In this document: piece by piece, positions 56,709 through 64,000 of the stretch
How positions within the stretch are numbered: the first letter of the stretch is position 1
How the letters are laid out: each line of letters opens with the position of its first letter
Assembly (NCBI RefSeq): GCF_013128195.2
Contig: NZ_CP053452.2
Location: 496,001 to 560,000 of the forward strand
DNA from: Frigoriglobus tundricola
Lineage (GTDB): Bacteria; Planctomycetota; Planctomycetia; Gemmatales; Gemmataceae
Length of the DNA stretch: 64,000 nt
Direction of reading: 5' to 3'
Program-made: the position numbers and the translations under genes
The notes under the pieces: generated by a model
Seen by the model: the letters and a program-made list of their open reading frames with translations, nothing else
Databases searched by the model: none
What the model was told of the DNA's origin: nothing

Positions 56709-57506
56709 CGGTGGTGCCTCGGCCGGAGAGGAAAAACCGAACTGGGGCAATGCGGTCGTGGCGAGTGCCATGTCGCGTTCCGTGGGGACGAGTCATTTAA
56801 CCGGGCATATTAAGTGTACCCGTAAATCGTTCGCTCATGTTGTTGATGTTGTATCCGCCCCTCGTGAAGATTCGGTAAAGCGGTGGTGAAGTCCGGCGGT
56901 TGGTCACGATTTTGCATTCTGTCCAACGAAAAAGCCCGCCCGGAACGTCACTGCGGGCCGAACCGGCCGCGGAAACCCGTGCGTCCTGGCCATTTGTGCA
57001 ACACACGCCCCAGATCATAAATAATCCGTGCTACGTCGCGATTCCGCTCATACGAGAAGCGGTGACAGACGGTCGAGTCCGCCTCGCGTGACGAACAAGC
57101 AAGGCAGATGAACCTGGCGTCCCGCTGAGCGGAGGGAGGACACAGGAGGAGCAGAAAGACGAGTCGAGCCGGGTCGTCGAAACGCACTTTCGGTTCGCTG
57201 TTTCCTTTACGCCCTGTCCCCGCTACGCGGCCCCTCTTTCTGTTCATCCGAATTTTCTTTCTGCCTTCGGACCAGAAATTCCGACCGGTTGCAATCCATT
57301 CTGTCGACTGGTTGCGGGGCGTGTTGATTCGCGTCTCAGGCACCGCGACACGACTTGTGATTTCGTAGGGGTGTTTCGCGATGAGTTCGCACCGGCGCCC
57401 GGATGAGGAGGGGCCACGACCGGACCTGCGGTGCCCACTCTCCGGGTCGGTTGAAACGGGGTCCGGGCACGGTAAGATGAACGCACTGCCACCACGGAGC
57501 GCGGTC
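56709..57506. other. Long intergenic region upstream of the response regulator
   Basis: About 800 bp with locally lower GC (56765-57060 and 57230-57380) and no convincing gene. It should hold the promoter of the leftward regulator and of the rightward hydrolase. A GCCCGC...GCGGGC inverted pair lies near 56934-56958. Confidence 0.4.
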
Positions 57507-58298
57507 ATGCTGCAGCGCAAATACCTGTTCCCCGGCGTGATCGAGCTGAACCTCCAGGCCGCCCAGTCGTTCGGCGTGAACATCTACCTCATCGACGGCG
57601 GCACCGAGTGGGCACTGATCGACGTCGGCATGGTCGACACGTTCGGTGAAGTGATCGAACTGATCCGCAAGCTCGACTTCCCGCTCTCGAAGTGCAAACT
57701 GCTGATCGCCACGCACGCGGACGCGGACCACGTCCAGGCGCTCGCGTCCGCCCGCGAGCGGCTCAAGGCGAAGACCGCCGCGCACCCGAAGGCGGCGGCC
57801 GCGCTCGAGGCCGGCGACACGGTCCAGACCTACGCCAGTATTCCCGCCCAGGGCATCGAGATCGAGGGCGGCATGCCCGCGTGCAAGATCGACGTGAAGC
57901 TGAACGAGGGCACCGAGATCAAGGTCGGCAAGCTCACGCTGAAGGTGTGGCACACCCCCGGCCACACCCCCGGCCAACTCAGCTTCCGGCTCGGCAACCT
58001 GCTGTTCAGCGGCGACAACATCTACAAGGACGGCTGCGTCGGGGCGATCGACGCCCACCACGGCTCCCACCTGCCGAGCTTCATCTCGTCACTGACCCGC
58101 ATCCGCGACGACGACGCGGAGTTCCTCCTGCCCAGTCACGGTCCGGTGTTCCGCAAAGACCCCGCGATCCTCCAAAGCGCCATCGACCGGCTCACGAAGT
58201 ACCAGCACATGGCCGACTTCGGCACCTGCACGGTCTCGTGGCCGCTCGAAGACGAGTACAAGCGGGACATCCTCTCGGGCAAGATGCCGGAACTGTAA
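57507..58298 (+). CDS. Metallo-beta-lactamase-fold hydrolase
   Basis: 263 residues. MBL-fold order: VNIYLIDGGTEWALIDVGM, metal motif THADADHVQ, VWHTPGHTPGQLSFR, LFSGDNIYKDGC and LLPSHGPVFR. The HxHxDH signature is HADADH here, with Asp at the second histidine position. Substrate unknown; glyoxalase II-like and other thioester hydrolases share this fold. ATG 57507 follows GGAG at seven bases. Confidence 0.85.
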   Translation: MLQRKYLFPGVIELNLQAAQSFGVNIYLIDGGTEWALIDVGMVDTFGEVIELIRKLDFPLSKCKLLIATHADADHVQALASARERLKAKTAAHPKAAAALEAGDTVQTYASIPAQGIEIEGGMPACKIDVKLNEGTEIKVGKLTLKVWHTPGHTPGQLSFRLGNLLFSGDNIYKDGCVGAIDAHHGSHLPSFISSLTRIRDDDAEFLLPSHGPVFRKDPAILQSAIDRLTKYQHMADFGTCTVSWPLEDEYKRDILSGKMPEL

Positions 58299-58622
58299 CG
58301 GGGGTAACAGCGGATTGTCGCTGACCGCGCCACCGGCGTCCGCTGCCGAGCTGAGGACGCAACGACCGCCCGCAACACTTTGCTCGTCGCGAGCGTGTCC
58401 GATCCGCTGGAACGAACCCGCGGGCTCAGCCCGACCGACCGGTTGAACGAGAGCGACGACCCGCCCGCCGGTTCGCAAGGTCGAGCACAGGGCGGAACCG
58501 ACCGCCTCCGAACCTCCGCTCCCTGTCGCGGTGTCCCACTTCCCGTAACATGGTTAGCGACGCGTCGGGAGGTTCCGGCTGTAGGACCGGGTGCCACGGG
58601 CGTCACACGAAGGACATTTCAC
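58299..58622. other. Region upstream of thrS
   Basis: About 320 bp without a gene. A short CGGGCTCAGCCCG hairpin lies near 58430. No T-box motif recognised. AAGGA lies about eight bases before the thrS ATG. Confidence 0.35.
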
Positions 58623-60491
58623 ATGGCGACCGAAGCGGAACTGAAGGCAGCGGGCGACAAATACGTTCCCAAGGACTACGACCCGGCCCTCTACAAGTTG
58701 CGCCACTCTCTCGCGCACGTTCTCGCGCAGGCGGTCGTCGAGAAGTTCCCGCAGGCGAAGCCCACCATCGGCCCGCCCATCGAATTCGGCTTCTACTACG
58801 ACTTCGATCTCGACGTGAACCCGACCGAGGGCGACCTCGAGTGGATCAGCAACCGGATGCGGCAGATCATCAAGGGGAAGCACCCGTTCAAGGTGCGCGA
58901 GATCAGCGCCGATGAGGGCCGCGTACTCTTCAAGGACAACCCGTACAAGCTCGACCTCATCGACGGCCTCACCAAGGGCCAGGACGAGTACGGCAACGCC
59001 TCCACTGACGCGCCCACCCTCACCGTCTACCAGCAGGACACCTTCACCGACCTGTGCCGCGGGCCGCACGTCGGGACCACCGGCGATCTCGACCCGAAGG
59101 GGTTCAAGATCCAGCAGGTCACCGGCTCGTACTGGCGCGGCAAGAGCGACAACAAGATGCTCAAGCGGTTCCACGCCACCGCGTGGGCTTCGGGCGAGGA
59201 CCTGAAGGCGCACCTCGCGCGCCTCGAAGAGGCCGAGCGCCGCGACCACCGCAAGCTCGGCCGCGAACTCGACCTGTTCGCCAACGAAGCCGTCTTCGGC
59301 TCCGGGTTCCCGATGCTGCTGCCGAAGGGCGCGACCATCCGCCGCATCCTCGAAACCTTCATCACCGAGTACGAGCGCCGCGCCGGCTACCAGCACGTCT
59401 TCACCCCGGACATCGCGAAGAAGGAGCTGTACAAGATTTCCGGGCACTGGGACCACTACAAGGACAGCATGTTCCCCCCGATGGACATGGGCGAGGGCGG
59501 CAGCGACGACGAGGAGCTGTGCCTGCGGCCGATGTGCTGCCCGCACCACATCCAGGTGTACAAGTCCAAGGCGCGGAGCTACCGCGACCTGCCGATCCGG
59601 ATCGCGGAACTCGGAAACATGTACCGGTTCGAGCGGTCGGGCGTGGTCGGCGGCCTGTCGCGCGTGCGCTGCATGACCCTCAACGACGCGCACCTGTTCG
59701 TGCGGCCCGATCAGGTGAAGGACGAAATCGCCGGCGTGATCCGGCTGATGAAGCGGGCCTACGCGGACCTCGGCATCACCGAGTACCGCTTCCGGCTCTC
59801 GAAGCACGACCCCCTCAACCCGGACCCCAAGAAGCGCGACAAGTACGTCGACAACCCGGCGATGTGGGAGAGCAGCATCCAGATGCTGCGCGACGTGCTG
59901 ACGGAATCCGGGGTGCCGTTCTTCGAGGCCGACGGCGAGGCAGCGTTCTACGGGCCGAAGATCGACGTGCAGGTGAAGGACGTGATGGGCCGCGAGGAGA
60001 CCCTCAGCACCATCCAGGCCGACCAGCACCTGCCGAGCCAGTTCGCGCTGGAGTACAAGGACTCCGACGACACCCCGAAGCGGCCGGTGATGATCCACCG
60101 CGGCGTCATCAGCACCATGGAGCGGATGATGTCGTACCTCATCGAGCTGTACGCGGGCGCGTTCCCGGTGTGGCTCGCGCCGGTCCAGGTGGCGATCGTC
60201 CCCATCGGCGACCGGCACTTCGAGTTCGCGCAGAAGCTCGCGGACGCCCTGCTCGACAAGGACTTCCGCGTGGACGCCGACCTGAGCGCCAAGCGGATGA
60301 ACGCGAAGATCCGCGACGCCCAGTTGCAGAAGATCCCGTACATCCTGGTGATCGGCGACAAGGAGATGGAGGCGAACGCGGTCGCCGTGCGGCTGCGCAC
60401 CGGTGAGGACCTCGGCGCGAAGCCGGTCCCGGAGTTCGTCGCGCTGCTCGAACAGGCGAACCGCTCACGCACCTTGAAGCTGGTACCGTAA
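58623..60491 (+). CDS. thrS: Threonyl-tRNA synthetase, lacking the TGS domain
   Basis: 622 residues, class II synthetase. It begins at the editing domain (HSLAHVLAQAV, DTFTDLCRGPHV); the TGS domain that opens most bacterial ThrRS is absent. Motif 2 region LPIRIAELGNMYRFERSGVVGGLSRVR, zinc-site RPMCCPHHIQVYKSK, motif 3 HRGVISTMERMMSYL, and anticodon-binding domain about 520-622 (APVQVAIVPIGDRHFEFA). All catalytic parts are present. Tail ends at LVP and the stop lies at the start of a long inverted repeat. Confidence 0.95.
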   Translation: MATEAELKAAGDKYVPKDYDPALYKLRHSLAHVLAQAVVEKFPQAKPTIGPPIEFGFYYDFDLDVNPTEGDLEWISNRMRQIIKGKHPFKVREISADEGRVLFKDNPYKLDLIDGLTKGQDEYGNASTDAPTLTVYQQDTFTDLCRGPHVGTTGDLDPKGFKIQQVTGSYWRGKSDNKMLKRFHATAWASGEDLKAHLARLEEAERRDHRKLGRELDLFANEAVFGSGFPMLLPKGATIRRILETFITEYERRAGYQHVFTPDIAKKELYKISGHWDHYKDSMFPPMDMGEGGSDDEELCLRPMCCPHHIQVYKSKARSYRDLPIRIAELGNMYRFERSGVVGGLSRVRCMTLNDAHLFVRPDQVKDEIAGVIRLMKRAYADLGITEYRFRLSKHDPLNPDPKKRDKYVDNPAMWESSIQMLRDVLTESGVPFFEADGEAAFYGPKIDVQVKDVMGREETLSTIQADQHLPSQFALEYKDSDDTPKRPVMIHRGVISTMERMMSYLIELYAGAFPVWLAPVQVAIVPIGDRHFEFAQKLADALLDKDFRVDADLSAKRMNAKIRDAQLQKIPYILVIGDKEMEANAVAVRLRTGEDLGAKPVPEFVALLEQANRSRTLKLVP

Positions 60492-60698
60492 GAAAGCGTG
60501 TTGATCCGCAGATTACACAGATAAACACAGATTAAAAACCCAAGAAGATAGGAGTGAAAGTTGTCACTCATTCTTAATACTACAGCGCAGGCTTGGCGCA
60601 AGTGGTGATTCTTCAGGCTCCGGGTGAACGAAGAGTCAGGACTTACGACCGAGGCCGGGACCACGAAATAAGGACTTACGGCAACCCTGGGTGGTGGG

Positions 60699-61499
60699 CT
60701 ACCTGCATTGCACCGCTGGCAGGGTCAACCATTCGGATAGCGCCCACACCCGATCGGTCAGTCCCGCGGCCATTGCCGGTGTTCTCTGGTGCCAGCGCCC
60801 GTCGGCACCCTTGTGGCGGAGCGTGCGGACCGGCCAGCAGAAGTTGTAGCTGAAGTAGCTGAAGGCGGTGGCCGCACGGTGCGTGTCCCAGTCCTTCGAG
60901 AACCCATAGCTCTTGCGCACCTTGCGGCTGCACCGATTCCGGTCCGTCCCGTTGTGTCGCTCCACGAAGCACGTGTTGACCGCCGTGCTCACCGCCGAGG
61001 CGAGTAGCGCGGCCGTGACCGCCACCACCGCCCCGAACACCACCCGCGTGCTCACCGCCACCACCCGGTTGTTCTCCCGCTCCTTGTGGACGGTCGCATA
61101 GGTGACCTCGGGCGGGATGACCCGGTGGGCCTTGCGCGGCCGACCGGGTCGCCCGGTTCGCGGCGGGGTCACCAAGTGCCCGTAGGTGTCCCGGATCGCC
61201 GAGGCGTACACCGGGTACTCGTCGGACGTCATGAGCCGCATCACTCGGCCCCCGGTGCGCCGGTGGAAGTCACGGACCAGGGCGTGGGTCGCGTCCTCGG
61301 TCCGCTTACCGACCAACAGGCTCACGACCAATCGGCTCTCGGGATCGAGGGCCACGTGGTCCCAGCAGTCCCCGCGCCGGGTCTCGTCGGGGCCGCAGTT
61401 CTTCTCCTTACGGCCCACGAAATCCCACTTCTCATCGAACTGCACTTCGCGGGTCGTCGGGGGAAAAAGCCACGAGCTCGTCGTGCAACGCGCGGGCAT
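60699..61499 (-). CDS. IS1-like transposase, catalytic part
   Basis: DDE-type catalytic region: EVQFDEKWDFVGRK, MTSDEYPVYASA and the C-terminal FVERHNGTDRNRC. The useful reading begins about 61450, after the shift from the upstream frame; the first dozen codons are out of frame. Together with the 61818 frame it forms one transposase. Confidence 0.8.
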   Translation of the reverse strand: MPARCTTSSWLFPPTTREVQFDEKWDFVGRKEKNCGPDETRRGDCWDHVALDPESRLVVSLLVGKRTEDATHALVRDFHRRTGGRVMRLMTSDEYPVYASAIRDTYGHLVTPPRTGRPGRPRKAHRVIPPEVTYATVHKERENNRVVAVSTRVVFGAVVAVTAALLASAVSTAVNTCFVERHNGTDRNRCSRKVRKSYGFSKDWDTHRAATAFSYFSYNFCWPVRTLRHKGADGRWHQRTPAMAAGLTDRVWALSEWLTLPAVQCR

Positions 61500-61818
61500 G
61501 TTGGCCGGCCCGTCGGATGTACCGGGTCACCGTATTGGTATGAACCCCGGTGAGCCGTGCGGTCTTGCGGGTCCCGATCCCTTCGGCCACGTGAGCCAGA
61601 ACCGCGGTCACCCGCGCGGCCGGCAGTCGGGCGTCGAACAGTGGGGTGCCCTTGCGCTCGGAGAACCGGGCCTTGCAGGTCCGGCACCGGAGCACCCGCG
61701 TCTTGTTCGGCCCATAACGGGCCGGCACGGTCAGGTTCCCGTGGTTCCGTTTCCCATGGTCGGGACAATGGGCATTGAGGCAACAGAAGCGGCTCAGGTC
61801 GTCCATGACGGATCTCAA
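61432..61818 (-). CDS. IS1-like transposase, N-terminal zinc-finger/HTH part
   Basis: About 128 codons. A zinc-ribbon (FCCLNAHCPDHG...LRCRTCKARF) and helix-turn-helix (RKTARLTGVHTNTVTRYI), as in InsA. The frame must shift by +1 near 61455-61470, in TTTTTCCCCC on the coding strand, to enter the catalytic part. Canonical IS1 uses a -1 shift, so this could be a +1 programme or a one-base error. Confidence 0.75.
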   Translation of the reverse strand: MRSVMDDLSRFCCLNAHCPDHGKRNHGNLTVPARYGPNKTRVLRCRTCKARFSERKGTPLFDARLPAARVTAVLAHVAEGIGTRKTARLTGVHTNTVTRYIRRAGQHARALHDELVAFSPDDPRSAVR

Positions 61819-61964
61819 TCCGTGGGAGCAAATGCCAACCGAGAAGCGGAATCCCTTACCATACCTCCGGTAACTCGTGCAAGGCTAAGAAGACACCACC
61901 CAACCCTGTGCTGTAGTATTAAAATCTGTGTTTATCTGTGTAATCTGCGGATCAACGTGCTTTT

Positions 61965-63287
61965 TTACGTGTACACGTGCACGACGGTGCCGTATGGCGG
62001 GTGGAAGCTCCGCGAGCCGTTCACGAGCCCCCAGAGGACGCGGTACGGCGGTTCGCTCTGCGGGTAGGAAATGAGGCCGTCGGTGAGAACCAGTACGGCC
62101 CTCACCTCGGGGTCGGCGGCCAGTTCGTCCATTGCCGGGCTCACGTCGCTGCCGCCGAAACCGGTGGCCTTGTAGCTCCCCAGTTCGGCCGGGTCGATCC
62201 ACTCGTCCGCGGTCACGCCCACGTCGCACTGCACGATGTGGACCTGCGTGACCCCCGCCGCATCGCAGAACGACGCCAGTAGCCCCAGGATGCGGGGCAG
62301 CGTGTTCAGCATGGACCCACTCGTGTCCATCACGACGTGCAGCGCCCAGCCCTCGCGCTTGCGGCCCGCGAGGATCACGCCGTCGGCACGGTCGGCCCCG
62401 CGGCGGCTCGCTTTCGCGTAACTACGCGGGCCGGGGGCGACCTCATCGAGCCAGTGCTGGAGCGCGAGTTGCCACGGCGGATGGTACGCGGTGGCGACCG
62501 CCTCCATGAGCGTGCGGGTCGCGCCGCCGTCTTCGCCCCGCCCCTGTCCGGTCGCTTGGTCCATCCGTTCGCGTAGCTCCTTCAGGCTGACCGCGCGGAC
62601 GGCCTCTCGGCGCACCCGTTCCCGCTGCGCGGAGCGCTCCTTCGGGCCGAGTTCGGGCTCCCGTTCGGCCTCCTCGTCGGCGCCGATCATGTCGCCCACG
62701 CGGTCGCCGGAACCGTCCTCATCGTCTTCGGGCTCGTCCGGGTCGGGCGACACGAGGCCGAGCCGTTCGAGTTCCTGCTGGATCGCGGTCTTCGGGGCTT
62801 TCACGCGCTTCGGCTTTTTCTTCTGCTCGATGGTCCAGCAGGTGGGCGTGCCCGCCGCGGCGCGGGCGAGTTCGGCCGTCAGCGCTTCGAGCGATTCCTG
62901 CCGCGCACCGTGCCGCACCAGCCCGCCGAACGGCACCGGGCGGTTCAGTTCGACCGAGAGGATGTCATTGATGACGTAATCGTGCGCGACGTTGACGAGC
63001 TTGGGTTCCGAGTGTCCAGCGCGGCCGAACGTGTCGAGCGCCAGGTGCATGAGTTCGTGCGCGACGACGAACACGAGATCGGGGAGCGGCGCCTCGGAGA
63101 ACACCGTGGGGTTCACGAGCATCAGCCCGGACGCCCCGATCGCGGCGACCGGGTACTTCTTTGTCACCCTCACGCGAACGGTGTGAGCCAACCCCGACAG
63201 GTGCGGGAGCGTAGCCGAAACGAGCCGCAACGCGCGGGCGGCGTTCTCTACGGCCATTTGCTCGGGAGCGGGTACGTCGGGCGGCAT
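61965..63287 (-). CDS. DUF2201 protein: metallopeptidase-like domain plus VWA-like domain
   Basis: 440 residues, soluble. N-terminal metallopeptidase-like part with VVAHELMHLALDTFGR (HExxH), an acidic linker (PDPDEPEDDEDGSGD), and a C-terminal VWA-like domain (HVVMDTSGSMLNTLPRIL with a MIDAS-like DxSxS). Family partners are often MoxR-type AAA ATPases, but none is adjacent. Ends TAA at the right arm of the inverted repeat. Confidence 0.85.
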   Translation of the reverse strand: MPPDVPAPEQMAVENAARALRLVSATLPHLSGLAHTVRVRVTKKYPVAAIGASGLMLVNPTVFSEAPLPDLVFVVAHELMHLALDTFGRAGHSEPKLVNVAHDYVINDILSVELNRPVPFGGLVRHGARQESLEALTAELARAAAGTPTCWTIEQKKKPKRVKAPKTAIQQELERLGLVSPDPDEPEDDEDGSGDRVGDMIGADEEAEREPELGPKERSAQRERVRREAVRAVSLKELRERMDQATGQGRGEDGGATRTLMEAVATAYHPPWQLALQHWLDEVAPGPRSYAKASRRGADRADGVILAGRKREGWALHVVMDTSGSMLNTLPRILGLLASFCDAAGVTQVHIVQCDVGVTADEWIDPAELGSYKATGFGGSDVSPAMDELAADPEVRAVLVLTDGLISYPQSEPPYRVLWGLVNGSRSFHPPYGTVVHVYT

Positions 63288-63306
63288 GTGGAACTCAAAT
63301 CCTAGC

Positions 63307-64000
63307 TCATTTCTTCGGCAGGAGTGCTCTCATCTGCTTAACGGTCTCGGCGTGGGCCGGGTCGGCGGCAAGGTTCTTCAACTCGCCGGGGTCGGTCTCG
63401 TAATCGAAGAGCTGCACGCCCCGTTTGCCGCCGTCCCATTCGGTGTAGCGGTACCGCTCGTTGCGGACCGTGTAGCCCAGGAACGCGTCCTTCGCACCGC
63501 CGCGGGTGACCTGCGTGAGAGCGGGCTTGTCCCACTTCGCGGTGGGGTCGTCGAGCAGCGGTTTCAGGCTCTTGCCCTCGCACGCGGGAACCGTTGCGTC
63601 CCTTCCATCCGGAACGCTCAGCCCGGCGAGTTCCGCGAGCGTCGCGTGCAGGTCCACGAGTTCCACCGTGCGCGGGCTGGCCTTGCCGTTGCCTTTCGAG
63701 CGCGGGTCGTAAATGACGAGCGGCACCCGGCACGAGTTCTCGAACAGGCTCATCTTCTGCCACAGCCCGTGCTCGCCGAGGTGGTAGCCGTGGTCGCTGA
63801 TGAAGACCACGATCGTCTTGTCCGCGAGCTTCAGCCGATCGAGGGCGTCGAGGACGCGGCCTACCTGAGCGTCCATGAACGTCGTCGAAGCGTAGTAGGC
63901 TTGCAGCGCCTTAAGTCGCAGGTCGTCGGTCATTTTGTCCTGCTCGGGCTTTGAACTGCCGAACGCGGGCGCGGGACCGGCGGCGCGGTGGCCGGCCGAC
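63307..64000 (-). CDS. Sulfatase, C-terminal part (5' end outside window)
   Basis: About 231 codons visible with the frame open to the window edge. DLHATLAELAGLSVP, VFISDHGYHLGEHGLWQKMSLFENSCRVPLVIYDP and the C-terminal TDPGELKNLAADP are standard for type I sulfatases. The CxPSR modification motif lies outside. Planctomycetes have many; substrate unknown. Confidence 0.9.
   Translation of the reverse strand, partial: SAGHRAAGPAPAFGSSKPEQDKMTDDLRLKALQAYYASTTFMDAQVGRVLDALDRLKLADKTIVVFISDHGYHLGEHGLWQKMSLFENSCRVPLVIYDPRSKGNGKASPRTVELVDLHATLAELAGLSVPDGRDATVPACEGKSLKPLLDDPTAKWDKPALTQVTRGGAKDAFLGYTVRNERYRYTEWDGGKRGVQLFDYETDPGELKNLAADPAHAETVKQMRALLPKK

Larger units (their letters stand above)
60574..61922 (-). 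mobile_element. IS1-like insertion sequence between the repeat arms
   Basis: About 1.35 kb with 18-bp terminal inverted repeats (ttaatactacagcgcagg at 60574-60591, counterpart 61905-61922; 17 of 18 match). The right end abuts the repeat arm; 40 bp separate the left end from the other arm. Carries two overlapping transposase frames. No clear target duplication was found, so exact borders are uncertain. Confidence 0.75.
60500..61956. repeat. 34-bp perfect inverted repeat flanking an insertion element
   Basis: Arms 60500-60533 and 61923-61956 (cores gttgatccgcagattacaca and complement) are identical and follow the thrS stop and the DUF2201 gene stop, both TAA. Without the insertion they would form one hairpin serving as bidirectional terminator of these convergent genes. 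The core also resembles a dispersed intergenic repeat known from many genomes. Confidence 0.85.

Noticed and set aside
56948-57583. 211-codon minus-strand frame in the long intergenic region
   Set aside because: It overlaps the start of the hydrolase gene, shows no motif and has irregular composition.
60572-61930. Target duplication of the IS1-like element
   Set aside because: Flanks attctta and taaaatct do not match over 8 to 9 bases, so none is claimed.

Overview
The window looks like chromosomal DNA of a high-GC planctomycete, most probably a Gemmata-type (Gemmataceae) bacterium. The signs are a DUF1559 prepilin-like protein followed by a small Gly/Pro lipoprotein, an ECF sigma factor fused through one membrane helix to a WD40-like domain, Ser/Thr kinases behind ECF genes or fused to HDOD, zinc-ribbon membrane proteins, a sulfatase, a ThuA-like protein and LPS-core genes. 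No tRNA, rRNA or CRISPR array was found. The genus is inferred from gene content only.

Region 1 to 13.7 kb is a sensory island. A leftward bphO - bphP - bphP operon (heme oxygenase plus two bacteriophytochromes, the second cut by the window edge) diverges from a rightward set: a receiver-PAS-PAS-histidine kinase, an Rcp1-like receiver and a large multi-PAS hybrid kinase. An HDOD-Ser/Thr kinase fusion and a single-domain receiver follow. Region 13.7 to 22.7 kb is leftward: ECF-TM-WD40, a ThuA-domain protein, three consecutive zinc-ribbon/multi-TM proteins of unknown function, a small conserved-looking protein, larE and a small membrane protein. Region 22.8 to 30.4 kb is a rightward lipid A/LPS-core cluster: lpxK, hldE, waaF, two lipopolysaccharide-kinase-like genes and a GT4 glycosyltransferase. 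It ends in a 290-bp block of nested palindromes.

Region 30.7 to 40.6 kb is leftward: a giant TPR protein in two frames, a POTRA protein, a dual-specificity phosphatase whose upstream region was split by a complete IS66-type insertion with an 8-bp target duplication, and two HtrA-type proteins. One HtrA protein has an intact triad. The other is catalytically degenerate, with its PDZ domain placed inside the protease fold. Region 41.2 to 45.6 kb is ECF sigma, Ser/Thr kinase with leucine-rich repeats, DUF1559 protein and lipoprotein. Region 45.7 to 58.3 kb holds citrate synthase, an mlaE-type permease, two lipoproteins, larB, a proline-rich secreted protein, an FHA-GGDEF diguanylate cyclase, a cardiolipin synthase, an MDR oxidoreductase, a PhoB-type regulator and a metallo-beta-lactamase-fold hydrolase. 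The right end has thrS without a TGS domain, an IS1-like element lodged between the arms of a 34-bp perfect inverted repeat, a DUF2201 metallopeptidase/VWA protein and the 3' end of a sulfatase gene.

A recurring feature is single-base frame disruption, mostly in short G or C runs: four sites in the HDOD kinase, two in the second kinase, and one each in a LPS-kinase gene, the TPR gene and the proline-rich gene. These look more like base-calling or assembly errors than biology, but several fall on catalytic motifs, so protein-level statements for those genes depend on resolving them.
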